Part shown: piece after piece, positions 1 through 12,500 of the stretch
Numbering within the stretch: the first letter of the stretch is position 1
How the letters are laid out: each line of letters starts with the position of its first letter
Assembly (NCBI RefSeq): GCF_947507565.1
Contig: NC_089188.1
Location: 558,001-622,000 of the forward strand
Direction of reading: 5' to 3'
DNA: 64,000 nucleotides
Source: Oscarella lobularis
Taxonomy: Eukaryota > Porifera > Homoscleromorpha > Homosclerophorida > Oscarellidae
Program-made: the position numbers and the translations under genes
The notes under the pieces: model-generated
What the model was told of the DNA's origin: nothing
Seen by the model: the letters and a program-made list of their open reading frames with translations, nothing else
Databases searched by the model: none

Positions 1-3000
1 GTCTGCGTCAGAGCACCAATGAACCGTTTTTCAGACCATCCGGCGTGAAACTACGCAGAGAAAAGTGTAGGCTACAATCGGCGCCATCGGTATATAGTTT
101 TCATCTATAGACTTACGCTAAACCATCCGTTGTGCTTTATCTCATAAAGTTGATAGAATGCTCCAATTTTCACCGAGACAGGCTCTTGACCGAAGAAGAC
201 ATTCAAACAAGCCGATAGTGTTGGACTTTCCAATTTAAGGCTGGCCTCGGCGTTTATGTAGTATTTAACAGAGGCACTCACATCGATTCCACCTCGAGCA
301 GCCTGTGAAAGAACACTAAAAGGCTTAGGAAGAGACTGGAAAAGCGTCGTACCACGATTCCCGCGGTGGCACCTCCATTTGCGGTAAACGAGATGGACGG
401 CTTAAAATACGCTTTTGCAAGATTACTTGGCTGCGTTGGGCACAGTTCGTAACCGGCTGTCCCCGCTAGCTGAACGTTTCCGGACAAGTAGAGATGCACG
501 TTGATTCCAAAGGCCAAGTAAATAGTATGTTGGGCATTCAAAACCCTGTAGTTAGCTCCTTTCCCAACCGGCGTCTCTCTTGACAAGCAAGCAGGAAACG
601 ATCTTGACGTATAGGGAATAATGGTTTGGAAACCGACACGAGCGAAAACCGTAAAGCTTAAGGTCGACTCGGTTCCTGTAACAATCAGATACGATTCCAG
701 GAGGCTATAATCTCTTCCAAAAGCGTGGGCGTATGCGACGGTTTTGCCAAATATTTTGGCAATCGATGGATTCATCGAGTTTGCTCCTGCAAAACCTCCG
801 GCCGTTAGACGCACGTGAAGCTGGTCGACTCCCAGTCGTCTGGCGTAGAGGTAGGCTGCGTGGTTTTGGTAGTCAGACAGGTCTTGCCTTCGGCTTGAGA
901 GACTGCTTATGTCGTTGAACTGACTGTTGGAATGCGCCCAGTAGGTCGATGTCGTAGTCGATCGTCGAGTTCGGGACGTCGTCGTTGCATTGTCGTAGTC
1001 GGCGTGATTTTCGTTCGTTAAATAGGCTGCGACGAACTTTTCCAACTCCGTCCGAACTCCGTCGTTCCGCGCGGCGCGATTGGCGAGAAGATGCGCGACG
1101 CCATAGAAAACGGACTCGCTGTTGCGTTGCCGGCGTAGGCGCTCAAGTATGACTTCGTCGACGCGACTTTCGTCGAATTGGCTAGAAAGGACGAACGCTG
1201 CAGCGTGACGAATTTTTTCAAAAACAGTTGCGTTGACGAGAACGCAGCTGAGGGGTTCGATTGCCGCCGAATTGCGCGTGTTTCCTAAGGCGAAAAAAAG
1301 AGTTGTGGCGTTGGCAAACGATAGGGCGGACTTCAAATTGAGTTTGCGGAGTTGGTCCAAAAGGCGCTCGGTGATTTCATCGGACGTTTTTGCGTCCGAG
1401 CTTCCGGCGAGAGAGCCTAAAGCGAGTAGCGCTTCGTCGCGCGCCTGCTCCGTTTCGTCGTTTGCGTATGCCTTGACAAGAGCGACGATCTTTTGGGAAG
1501 GATGGTGAACGAAGGGAATGCTGGTCAGAATGAATTTGAGATCCAAGTTGTATCTTTTATGATCCTTCAGGGCGAAGCTGATTTGCTAGAAGGGAAGCGA
1601 GTTGCGAGGCAATAAACTAAGGTGTACGTACGAAACTACCTTTTGGGACGCTTTGGTGCTGGAGGAGACGAGAAGGGGAAAGAGGAAATGACGCAAATTA
1701 GACGAACCCTATAGGAAGGAGAGCTGGAAAGAGTCACTCACTAGTAGCAGAGCGCAGACTCACAGTTTCAAAGTGATCGATGACCGCATCACTGACAGGG
1801 GTGTTGGCTCCATCTGAACAGCGAAGATACTCGCACAGACCCTCTAACTCTAGCATATACACCAGGTTGGTGTCTGTAGAGAAAGCGGCTCGTTTCTAGG
1901 CAAAATATATCACACGAAGTTATGCCTTACATGAGCCATTGTAGTCGCCGTCAACGCCCGCTATTTCGTCCATTAAGTCGATTAAAAGCGGAATTTGCGC
2001 TTTTAGAGAATTCCGCTGGTCTTGAACGACATCGGCTGGAATAAAGCTCGTGATACGATTGGATGATGCATTGCGGTGCACTTGCCTTTCCCGTGCTTCG
2101 ATTCAACGGAGCTGGTCTGCAGACCATGAGTATCGTCGACCCGCACCATGACTGTCGATCGTTTTTGCGGCGGGTTCTTTTGCCTGCTGATTAGCGTCAG
2201 CGTGTATTTCTGATCAGAGACGAATTCATTGTCTAGGACGCTGTTCGACTGGTACGAATCATCATCTTCGCCCGAATCATCTTCGCCGTTTTCTTTGGCG
2301 GGGAAAAGCGCCGCGTGCAATGTTCCCGTTATTATCTTCGGCACGCCGTCTTCGTACACGATCTCGTCTTCTTCATCGTAGTCGACGTCCGTCGGATCGA
2401 CGTTTGATCCCGCGGGAAAATGTTGCACGTTTGCACTGGAGTATTTCATGTGAACCTTGACCTCGCCGTTGTCGCCTTCTTCAACACTGCGAACGCATAC
2501 TGTACATAGCTATAGGCTTTAGATAATTCCTGCGAGTACCTGTAATGAGCGGTGTGTTCATTGGTCGATCCCTTTTCTTCGACGTCGTGTTCGCCTTTCT
2601 CCAGCGATACTTGGAAAAGAGAAGCGATTGCCTTCTTTATGTTGAGTACTTGGACGTCATCGTTGCGCGCGTGCAGCACGTAAGCGACGGTTCCATTTTC
2701 CAGTTGAACGAAACAGAACATCTTTTCGAATTTTTTGCGCATTTGAGATCGCATAGCCGCTTTTGAACCAGTTTTGGGTCTAGATCATTAATTATTTAGT
2801 CGTTTTAGACCTAAAGTACGTTCACTAATTATGTGTCCCGTGGGAAAAAAGGCGGGGCGATATTGATTTCAGAGGGCGTTTGCCTTCCACAGTTCGAATC
2901 AATATCAATGCTATTTCCTATCGTTTAAACGCGTTTCTGCGTTTACTGCAGTGCAGTAGTCCGTACACTTTGAGCAGGAACCTAATTTCCGTTTTGTAAT

Positions 3001-4021
3001 GTATTTAAATCCGTCCTCCTGACCGACGTCCATTTGCATAATTAATTGGTAAAAATGTACCGCTTTCATGCCAAAGGAAACTTTACTAAGGTCTTTGTCT
3101 TCTGCTAAACCGTCTTCACTGTCTAAATCTTCTTGCCCCATGCTTGTAAGAAGCTCCTCTACAGCTCTTTCTACTAGGCCGTCGGTCTCTCGGTAGTGAT
3201 TTCTACTTTGGTGATAAAAGCCGCACACCCGACGCCCACCGGTAATCGACGTTTTCTACAGCTTTCCACGCGCAAACCTCGATTTCAGACATAGTATAGT
3301 AAAAGCCTCAATATTGCGCGCTGCATATCCCTTTACTTGCGCCAAACTACATAACTTCGTCTTGTGTTACGTATACTATTGCTCACTCGATACGTACGCA
3401 CCGCCTAGGTACCCCAGAACCGCCGCCTTTTTTTCCCACAGGACATATCATTTGTCAACGCACTTTAAATGTTGACCTAGCTTCGTTCCCAAGCCATGCA
3501 GGCACTCCTCCCTTTTACGGGGAGGGCATGGAAATAAGACAATTGAAGTTGTTGACGCAGGCTTACTCTGTCGTGGTCTCAACGACGTCTTCGACACTGT
3601 CTTCGACGCTGTCTTCCACGCTATCTCCTTTCGCGACGACGTCAACGTTGAAATCGACTATTTTTACAGAGTATTTCATGCCTCGCGTCTCATATCGCGG
3701 TAAAAAACCATCTGCGAAAGAACGTCTTATTCTGTTGGCCTGCTCGCTTGTGCTGCAAATCAAACCTGCAATGCAGCGGATTTCAATTTTTGCCGTTAGA
3801 AGAAAGTGCTCGGCCTGCTGATTGGACCAGAGATCTTGAAACATCGTAAGCTCGTAAGTCAGCACTTCTTCCTATATAGACATAATTAAGCTTGTCCACG
3901 ACCTTGCCCAATTCGTGTAAAAGTTTCTTGCCTTCAGACACTGCAACGACATCGCTTGTTTTCCTTCGGTCTGGATCGACAGAAGAGAAGCGACGAGAAG
4001 AAACGCAATCGCGACTTTCAT
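1..4021 (-). CDS. Vitellogenin-like large lipid transfer protein, 5' part (runs off window start)
   Basis: Secreted lipid-carrier family (vitellogenin/ApoB/MTP type) inferred from the N-terminal module. An ATG at 4021 opens a hydrophobic signal peptide (MKVAIAFLLVASLLS). An exon near 2746-2550 carries the family hallmark LENGTVAYV...VLNIKKAIASLFQ followed by a VEEKG segment; a 53-nt intron joins it to HYSVEEGDNGEVKVHMKY. An exon at about 1745-1844 and the long exon 353-1585 resemble the alpha-helical superhelix (ALGNTRNSAAIEPL, FEKIRHAAAFVLSSQFDES). A 50-nt intron (303-352) leads to exon 117-302, which ends at a GTAAGT donor, so the gene continues past the window edge. Exons at about 3.9-2.9 kb are acidic and were not fully resolved. 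Vitellogenin versus another LLTP branch cannot be decided here. Family confidence is good; exact exon boundaries upstream of 2.75 kb are uncertain. Confidence 0.7.
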
Positions 4022-4334
4022 TCTTGACAGCACTCAGTGCAGCGCACGTCTGGCAAAACCAAGAGACGCCGACTTCTTTTTATGCCCAAAGACCGTCTGT
4101 GTGGCGAAACGAGATAGTCTTAAGTATACAGATGCGCACGACTGGAAGTATTGCTTTACGTACGGCTCAGAATTAATGGGTTGAGAGGTACTTATGAGAA
4201 CTCTTGTTAATGAATTCATGAGAGGGGAATGAGGGAGAGTAGGAAGAGACGTGAATTTTATCGTGCTTCAGTGAGAAGCTATTCGCTGGAGGAACCTCGA
4301 TCTGGTTTAATTCCTCTCTGTCTTCTCATTTCAG

Positions 4335-4690
4335 ATTTCCGGCACGAAGGCTTTTGGCTAAGCGTACTACCAAAATAGCTTCATCATAAACAGAATTCAC
4401 TTCCAGGGCCGGCTAGCGCACCTGCAATCGCTTCCACAAAATCCTTGTGTGGGGTCTCCAGTGAAAACAAAAGGGACCCACACTTCCAGGAAGCCAACCC
4501 GGTTCTTGTAATATTTTTTTTCGGCACGAAGGCTTTTTCTTAGGAGTACATACTACCAAAAAGGCTTCATCATGGATAAACAGAATTCACTTCCTGGGCG
4601 GGCTAGCGCACCTGCACAATCGCTTCCACAAGATCCTTTCGTGAGGTACCCACCTGCAATCATTTCCAGGAAGCAAACCGCTTCCTGTAA
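4335..4690. repeat. Two-copy tandem repeat, about 185 bp
   Basis: Two adjacent diverged units. Each starts with CGGCACGAAGGCTTT, continues through a CAGAATTCACTTCC stretch and GGCTAGCGCACCTGC, and ends in CGCTTCCACA. The copies differ by small indels and substitutions. No coding potential is seen. Confidence 0.75.
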
Positions 4691-4917
4691 CAACATTTCT
4701 TCAAAAGAGAGTCAGAACGCTGACTTCGACGCGCCACTATTGTACTAAAACGTGTCTCGTCGGTTGCTTATCTCAGTTTCTTCGGCGAAATGAGGGTCTC
4801 CAGCGTTGTTTCCATATTGCTCGTGACCGCCCTGTGCTCCATTGCGACTCTCGTCAAAAAAAATCTTTACGGTGACGCGCTGATCTGCAATTCGACTGTT
4901 CGCCTTTTCTGATGCCA

Positions 4918-6538
4918 GTAGAGTAGGACCTCGGCTTTCGGACATTCTGCGATTTCGGTCGCTCGCACAGCAAATCTAGCCAACCGATTCTGGCTTCCTA
5001 TGGCGCATTTTAAAGCCCTATCCCTGTCAGGAAGATGTGCTTGAGCGCGAGTCAATAGACCAAACCCTCGTGATTTTATTAGAAGATTAGCGCGCGCAGG
5101 TCAAATCCTCCGCCTTCGGACAACGGTATCGCTTTCGGACACGTATGCGTAGCTCATTCAAATTTTAATGTTTCGCCAAGAATTTTTTTTCACAGAATTC
5201 TCTATCATAGAGCTTTCGAACAAAGTAAAGCTTTAGCTAAATGGTCAAGTCTATCGCCTGCTAAAAATCGACGAACGTACCGACATCGCACCTCGGTTTT
5301 CGGACACCACTTATTCCGTTTGCAAAGGCCAAATCCGTTTCTAAAACACTATTCTGAATTTTCTGTAAGGTATTTGAGACGAACTTCAAAAGCTGATTGA
5401 AAACGAGTAACTATGCTAGGCAATTGGGCTGTTTAGTGTCGCAAAATGCATTTCTCGGGTTTGCTTTAGTAGCAATAAAACTAAAAATAGCAACGAAAAT
5501 ACCCAAACTGGTACAGAAGCAAGCGGTGCGAAGAAAAAGTCAACCTAAAATTTCGTTTTACTGAAAAATTCGGTCGCATACAGTGCTTTACGCCAAAATT
5601 CATTTGTCGTGCTGATATTAATGGCAACATCAGAAACATTACGTAAAAGTACGCCTTTTTACAGTATCTGTCTCTGGATGTTTCTTCCCTAAGTAGAGCA
5701 AGTACATTTTTAGCGAAATCGAGTTTCATGAAAGTATCACAGCCAGAGTGTGATACGAAGAATCTGAAATTTGATTTTTATATAGGAGCACTCAAATTAA
5801 AATCTTAGAACGCCAATTAATAAAATATTGAACGCAGCTTGACGTAGCCTGATCATGAGCTCTTGGCAATATACCATAAACAGACGCTACGATAAGGTTT
5901 GAACAAACTGAATATTTTTTATTAAAACAAAGTTTTAGAGTGACTTTTTTTCGCACCGCTTGCTTCTGTACCAGTTTGGGTATTTTCGTTGCTATTTTTA
6001 GTTTTATTGCTACTAAAGCAAACCCGAGAAATGCATTTTGCGGCACTAAACAGCCCAATTGCCTAGAAAAGTTACTTGTTTCTAATCAACTTCTGAAATT
6101 CCTTACAGAAAATTCAGAGTAGTGTTTTACAAACGGATTTGGCCATTGCAAACGGAATAACTGGTGTCCGAAAACCGAGGTGCGATGTCGGTACGTTCGT
6201 CGATTTTTAGCAGGAGATCGACTTGACCATTTAGCTAAAGCTTTACTGCGTTCGAAAGCTCTATGATAGAGAATTCTTGGCGAAACATTAAAATTTGAAT
6301 GAGCTACGCATACGTGTCCGAAAGCGATACCGTTGTCCGAAAGCGGAGGATTTGACCTGCGCGCGCTAATCTTCTAATAAAATCACGAGGGTTTGGTCTA
6401 TTGATTCGCGCTCAAGCAAATCTTCCTGGCAGGGATAGGGCTTTAAAATGCGCCATAGGAAGCCAGAATCGGTTGGCTAGATTTGCTGTGCGAGCGTCCG
6501 AAATCGCAGAATGTCCGAAAGCCGAGGTCCTACTCTAC
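4918..6538. mobile_element. Fold-back element with about 620-bp inverted arms
   Basis: The left arm (4918 to about 5545) and right arm (about 5925-6538) are near-perfect reverse complements. The tips read GTAGAGTAGGACCTCGGC on both sides. The arms share the segment around CAAATCCTCCGCCTTCGG and the segment around CCCAAACTGGTACAGAAGC. The central 380 bp is AT-rich and non-coding. Small ORFs in the arms mirror each other and are not genes. No clear target-site duplication is visible. The structure fits a fold-back or long-TIR MITE, non-autonomous because no transposase is present. A diverged arm fragment occurs at 48,480-48,760. Confidence 0.85.
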
Positions 6539-6602
6539 GAAAAAAATAGTTTCACGACATCGATAGCCTCAAGCAGAAAAGGATCTACATACTGACCCAG
6601 AT

Positions 6603-6790
6603 CTGTCGAAAATCTACGATGAAACAGAAGTGATGCTGAAAAAACGAAGGCATAGCTTACTGCTGCCTGTCGACTTACGCTTTGTCGTCCCATTTTGCTC
6701 CATTGCGTTCTGTAAACACGTTGAAAAGCTATCTAGCGATGAGAGATGTTGTGGATTTTATCGTGCATGCGTATGTCTAGCATAGTCACG
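6603..6790 (+). repeat. Fragment of dispersed repeat R
   Basis: Shares TCGAAAATCTACGATGAAA, the run to AGCTTACTGCTGCC, and TACGCTTTGTCGTCCCATTTT with 15,620-15,850, and inversely with 39,870-40,210. It is internally deleted relative to those copies. Confidence 0.7.
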
Positions 6791-6829
6791 TGTCCCGGGA
6801 CATTGACCCCGGCGTGATTAAACGTAGAA

Positions 6830-7110
6830 GCAACCAACCTCGACTCTCTCTGCTCGATCCGCTCCCTCGTCGCCCTCTAAACACCCTGGTCGACCCAGCA
6901 CAACATCTGGTGGAGAATCCGGGTAGCCGAGCGCGTCGGAGGGGACTGGCGCTGCCTGTGGCGTCCGAGCCGGCCGGTCGACGAACTCACGGCCGGACCG
7001 TGAGTCGTCGGTCGGGTTGCGCAACCGGTTGGGCGGCACTGGGTGGCGTCGTTGTCCTCTCCCCGCCGGCTACGACGACGAAAAGAACGACTGCGGTCGG
7101 CCGGGCGTGG
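6830..7110. other. GC-rich island
   Basis: Roughly two-thirds G+C, against AT-rich flanks. Contains a near-perfect palindrome around ACTCACGGCCGG/CCGTGAGT near 6985-7006. Long ORFs exist in several frames, as expected from low stop frequency at high GC, and none resembles a known protein. It lies directly downstream of the FReD exon, where the rest of that domain would be expected. Confidence 0.6.
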
Positions 7111-7290
7111 CCAACGACTGGGGATCCCATCCGCGATAGAAATCGACAGATCCGTCTTGTCTTCGTTGAAAAACGGTCCATCCACCTCCGTCCGTGTCCA
7201 TGTCACAGTAGACTTGAATAGTCCGATTTGAGCCTGGCAGCCGAACGTTGTATATTCCGCTTTGGGATAGATTGTTTCGTTCATAAATGC
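7070..7290 (-). pseudogene. Fibrinogen-related (FReD) domain, N-terminal fragment
   Basis: Minus-strand translation gives [14 protein letters not shown], then [20 protein letters not shown] and GSVDFYRGW, the unmistakable start of a fibrinogen C-terminal domain (ficolin, tenascin and FREP families; sugar or pathogen binding outside the cell). The frame stays open to a TAG at 7070-7072. The remaining two-thirds of the domain, including the Ca-binding and C-terminal Cys regions, was not found in the GC-rich sequence that follows. It could be one exon of a larger gene or a relic. A candidate upstream exon lies near 7370-7430 (ending in a GTAAGA donor), and a signal-peptide-like exon near 8.5 kb. 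Domain identity is certain; gene integrity is doubtful. Confidence 0.75.
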
Positions 7291-7522
7291 AAGAGCAGGA
7301 ACACGATTCGTTCAGAAATAGCCATCCTTATTTTTACAGGTCCCATATAAAAATACGCCTTCGTTTTCTTACCTTCCACCAACCCAGCCCACAAGTCTCC
7401 TTTCTAAGGCGGACACGCACGTTGACTGTGTAGTAAACGTGGAAATATATAGAGTACCTGTCCTTTTTGACCCACGAGACGGGGTGCACCTTCCCCCTTT
7501 TTTTATATAGCGCTAACATCAC

Positions 7523-7903
7523 GTGCCTGTTTCACTGTATGACGCGACTAGCTACCTTTTGTCCTTTGGCTCCCTTTTCTCCTTTCTAGGAAACATCGCG
7601 ACGAGTAGAAAGAAAGAACTGTTCGAGTTAGAAAGTCAAACCTCGCCTTTTGTTTCGTTTACGTACTGGTCCAATGGCAAGCAGATGGTGGGGCCTTGTG
7701 ACGAGACGATTATCGGATTATGGTCTGCCGTCGTTCCCCATTTTGATTCGAAGGAAACAGTAACCAAAATAATGAAGAAGAGTAGCATTGTGAGTTCTCA
7801 AGTTCCCAGCAGTGAAATGAGGGGAAAACAGAAGTCTCAGTCTACATATACGCTAGTCAGTGACACCGGATGCCAAGACGTTATTGTTTACCTTAGTAAA
7901 TAG
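7523..7903 (+). CDS. Unassigned 126-codon ORF
   Basis: Open frame on the plus strand with ordinary amino acid composition and no recognised motif. It begins next to the putative FReD gene exons on the other strand, so it may be chance. Listed because no better explanation of this stretch was found. Confidence 0.2.
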   Translation: MPVSLYDATSYLLSFGSLFSFLGNIATSRKKELFELESQTSPFVSFTYWSNGKQMVGPCDETIIGLWSAVVPHFDSKETVTKIMKKSSIVSSQVPSSEMRGKQKSQSTYTLVSDTGCQDVIVYLSK

Positions 7904-8399
7904 TATTCTTTGACGTAAGCATTGTCGCACAGAAGACGGCACAAAGAGATGTTGTCGATGACAATGATACAAAAAACGGAATTATTTTATGTCTGTCTGC
8001 CTGCCTAAAAGAAGACTCTTTTCGGAAACTCGGGTTTTATCTTGACCATTCGTACGTCAAAGGTCATTCTCAAATTAAGCCTTGGTCTCTGTACTAAGCA
8101 AAGTTAAAGCCTGCAGATTGCACTCAGCAGCAATTCGGCTTCATCTTCCAGAATGACATAATTACTTGCTAGACTGCATGGTTCATGTGCTAAGCTAACC
8201 ACTTCTCCTCAGCAACATCTGCAGTCAATGATTTAGAAAAGCTTAATTAATTTTTATTTACGAATTAAAAACATTTTAATTGTACAATAGTACTGCTATT
8301 CATGAATCTATCGTTACATTGTGTGCTTTTAGAAGTAACGTAGTCATATAAAACAACTGAGCGAGGGTAAGGGTGCACGTCAGAAATAAAACGTATCAC

Positions 8400-8577
8400 A
8401 ATTGACACCAGAACGTCGCCTAAAAAATTGACCGGGCTTTCTATTGTCGACAAACTGAATGACTTTAGAGAACAGCGAGTTTTCTTCGCCGAGAGACGAC
8501 TTGGCGACGATAAGAGTGATGAATACAATGAAAAGCAAAAGCTGTCGATCTACACTCACCCCTACGTATAATATCAA
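8400..8577 (-). CDS. Possible signal-peptide exon
   Basis: Minus-strand frame with a basic start and a hydrophobic core (QLLLFIVFITLIVAKSSLG) followed by a polar segment containing NRKPGQFFRRR. This is what a secreted protein's first exon looks like, and it lies upstream of the FReD fragment on the same strand. The link between the two is conjecture. Confidence 0.3.
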
Positions 8578-8599
8578 AGAAGCAGTGGGAGCGTCACTA

Positions 8600-9500
8600 A
8601 TGAGACGACTGCAGATTTAAATCCTTCTTGTCAACGCCCTTCGGTTACATCACAAGTTAGATGACGCCTAAATTGAACGAGGCAATCTAAAAGATAAGGA
8701 GTAATCGCGAAAACAGCCCACTGCCTGTGAACAACTGTACGCACGTCCACGTTGCCAAAACCAGCTCCAAAACACTGTGTTCACAATGTCAGAACGAAAG
8801 GAGGCCAACAAACATATAGTTTTACCGATCCTTCTCGTCTAAAAGACTTCATAAATAGCTTTCATTGGGTAGAGTCTTTGTATGAGGAATAAAGTGTGAA
8901 ATGGAGAGAACAGGTGAGGCCCCTTTTGGGGATCAGTTTCACTAGGGCCACGATATTTTTGCTCGCAGAGGCCGTTGTGAACGTCGACAGCTTCCATAAT
9001 TCAATTCCAATGGAGACCAATCTCTTAGCTTTCCTTTGAGTGTCGAAGAAGAGGGTTCGAGTTACGACGGAAGAGAGACGAGCTTCGAAAGAGCGAAGGG
9101 TGAATTCGTGTGTTCGGGGATAGGGAAACACTGAGGCGCGTTGACTGCCACGACTAGGTGTAGGCCTTTAAAGTATTGTCTAAGAGAATATTTAACTCGC
9201 GTCGCAAGTGCTACCTTCCGCTTCGCAATGCGAAAAAACAGTTCTTGAGACCCCATAGGGAGCCTCACTTTGCCAAAAAGCATCAACGTCTAGAAAAACA
9301 GTTTTTGACTGCATCCCATGCACTATTGCCGAGGCGCGTCTTGCGAAAATTCAGTCAAAACTCAAAAGGTTTACTATGAGCGTTACCCGGATTTCGTGTT
9401 CTAGAATTCAAAATACACCCGGACTAAATTAGTAAAATAACAATAATAAGTAGCTGTTTATATTTGAATTGAAACATTTAGCGAAACATCCTCAATTATT
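8600..9500. other. Intergenic, nothing recognised
   Basis: Short ORFs only; no motif, repeat or domain seen. This is where the catalytic domain of the USP9X-like fragment should follow, and it is absent. Confidence 0.5.
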
Positions 9501-9508
9501 CCGTGGTG

Positions 9509-12500
9509 CTAACCCGAGTAGAAGAGTTCGTCCTGAAGCTGGCAAAGTCGTTCCATATTGGGAATGCAGTTGCAGCACAAAACTACAAGTAGATCATAGG
9601 CAGCAAGTTGCGTAGAAGGCGACGAGCAAATCGCCTCCTTCGACTCAGAAGGAAGAGGAGCTGCAAATAAGTTTTCACAAAACGAGGAACAATCCTTCAT
9701 AAAGGTTCTGGCCAACTCACCAACTCCCTTGGTGTAGAGGCTGAGCTGCTTCGACGCCGGGCAGAGAAACTCTTCGACGAGATCCTGGACGAGGTTCTCC
9801 CCCCATTTTCGGCTGATCCGAGTCGACGCGTCACGTCTTCCGGTTGAAATTGCAACAGTTCTTTCGCGATTTTTAAACGACCTTCGAGAAGAGTATCTTC
9901 GACTGTCGTACAGCCTCGAGACGACAGGAAGTCAGCCTGGTGAGGAGTCAGGAATTTCAATAGATGTGTCGTCTCCAGGGACTTACTTTGACTTTTTTCA
10001 GCCACTCCACTTCGAGTTTCAGTTTGTGATAGGCGTCGAAAGCAAACGCCTTTGTCTGCCGCACATCGCTTAGCAATCTGAAAGCAAGAAATAATCCATT
10101 CTATTTCACCGTCAAAAAATGCCTGCCTACTTGCAAAGAAGAGTGAAATATTCGGAAGAAGAAGGTTCATTCTCCGAAACTACAGTCTAGCCCGCAAATA
10201 TATAAAACAAAGAGTCTTAACGTATCGAAACTAAGGGATAGATAAGTGAACAAGTGCGTGAGAAGAAAACGAAGAGGGTTTGACGTCGTGAAGCATCGAG
10301 TCACCATGAGGAAAAGTTGATCACAGACAGTGAGCCGAAGAGGCCTAAAAGCGCACGTCACCCAAATTTTTCCTCTTCGCGCATTTCAGAACGTTTACCT
10401 GTTTCTACTCATTAGCAATAGGTCTATAATAAACGTCTGCCAGTCGCGCTCTTTGATCAAGGATTCCTGCAAGTTGGGCTGAAGTGCGAGTAGAGTGGAA
10501 AGCACCTAGTGTCCAGATTTGAGATCTTACATGCACCGGGGTGGCTCCACCACTTACCCCCAAAGATTCTTTACAAAGTGAAGCGCTCTCTGAATCAATG
10601 GGTTTCTACACAGAAAAGAGAGAATAAAAAAAGGCGACTACAGGATTGACGTCGCCGCACCGATTCCATGGCCTTGTGAATCGCGTCCACCGACGCCTTG
10701 GCTAAGTGAGCGGCTCCCGCCGCCGCGCTCCAGGCGAACCGCTGTATACAACAAACCGTTTCTAAAGTGACTAGATTCACGTCATCTAAAACCTACGCGG
10801 GACAAACAAAAAATGAAGAAAAAATTATTACGAGAGATTGTAACGCACCGTCTTTGAAGCCGATTGGCCTATCCAATTGACAATCTGTCTCAGTAGTAAG
10901 TCCGAATGAATGCTAGGTAGGTGCAAAAGCGCTTCGCGTAGCTGTTCGACTCCGCCCCACGCGGCCGCCTCTTTCGTTCGACTTTCACTGGTCAACTCTT
11001 TCGCCCAATGAAACGCTCGAACCATTCCGAGCGATGCGAGAAAGAGACGCAGCAGTGTCATAGTCACACGATAAATTAATCTTGAAAGAAGGGAGAATTT
11101 TCGAAAGTCATTCGCTAGTTTTATTGGAAATAAACTCACATTCTCGTGTTCACGTCGGCGTCCTTGACGAAATCGGGACTCTCCAGCAATTTTAGAAGAA
11201 GTCGAATGCCCCCGTTTTCGATGAACCAAAGCTGAAACGAATACGATTGCTCGTCGTCGGGAGACAACGTCGCAGGAAGAAGAAGCGACTGCAAAACCTA
11301 GATAGAAAGAAAAAAGATACGTCACGGGTAAGAGTCGTAATTTTCCGCACCTCTAGATGATAGAGTGTGTGAAGGGGAGGAAGTTGAAAACACATCTCCT
11401 CGAGTTGCTTAAAACCTCCTTTGTCTTTGCACTGACAAATTTTCTCGAGTATTTTCTGATCGGACGGAATCAAGTCCAACAGTTCGCACGCCCTGTCGCG
11501 AAGAATGGACGCGTTCAACTGGCTTCCCATTTGACCAATTTGAAGGAGAATCAAACAGTGTTTCGGATCCCTAGCCATTATCTGAACAGAAAAGCGACGC
11601 TAGAACGATTTCAGTTTGGAAACGAGAGCGTTTACGACTCCAGGAAGACTTTTCTCAGTCTCGGAACTCGAAGTGCTGTCAAAAAGATTCGATAGCGAAT
11701 TCGTCGACGAATCGGAAGAGGAATCCTGAGACGGCGATCCGTGTCGTTTATAACGAATTTTCGCCGACAAAACCTGAAAAGAAATTCAGGGGGAGTCCGC
11801 CTTCGCTACTTTCCCCACTCACCGCTCTCTCTCGAATCGAAAGCTGGTGCATCAGTCGGCGATCTTCCACCGGATTCACCACATCTCCGTTGAGAAATAA
11901 ATCGATTTTGATTCCCTGCGACGACGACGACCCTTTTTTCCTATAATAACGAAAATCTAATGCCCACTCTCCCTCCCCAAACTTTCTTTCCCCCGCACAA
12001 TCGTATGATTTTGCGACGCAACGCTCCTAAAGATTCGTTGCCGTGCGTCGACACTTCCAAATCTTCCTGTCGTCCCGACGGAAGAGGAAAGCGCACGGTC
12101 AACATGACGTGTTTCCAAAGAGACGACCTGAGTTATTCGAGATCGTCGTATATCCAATAATGGCAATGCGCCTCTCTCGCTCTCGTTGTCTTACTTTCCG
12201 TGGGGGAGTAACGTCCTCTCGCCTTTGTGAGCACCGTCGCATTGGGCGATGTATTCTCGAAGAAGCGTCAGACAGCGGACCATTTGAGTGACGTGCACGT
12301 GCCGTTCGGGCGCCTCAAGACGAACTTTCAGCACTTCGAAAGACAACTCGAGATGCTGGAAACATTTTCCTATGAAATCTATGTGAATGGCCACCTGTAG
12401 AGAAAAAACAAAAGAGAAACGATCACTAAAAATCCACTGTGTTCTCCTCTCGTCATTGGCTCACTTGACGGGTCAATAGAGTAGGCGAGAGATGAGTATA

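Noticed and set aside
5481-6122. Paired 60-88-codon ORFs in the fold-back arms
   Set aside because: They mirror each other through the inverted repeat and match no family.
6790-7221. 143-codon plus-strand ORF
   Set aside because: Antisense to the unmistakable FReD exon and extended by the GC-rich island.
8600-9500. C19 peptidase domain following the USP9X fragment
   Set aside because: Looked for a GLKNAGATCYMN-like Cys box on the minus strand downstream of 9,509; none found.
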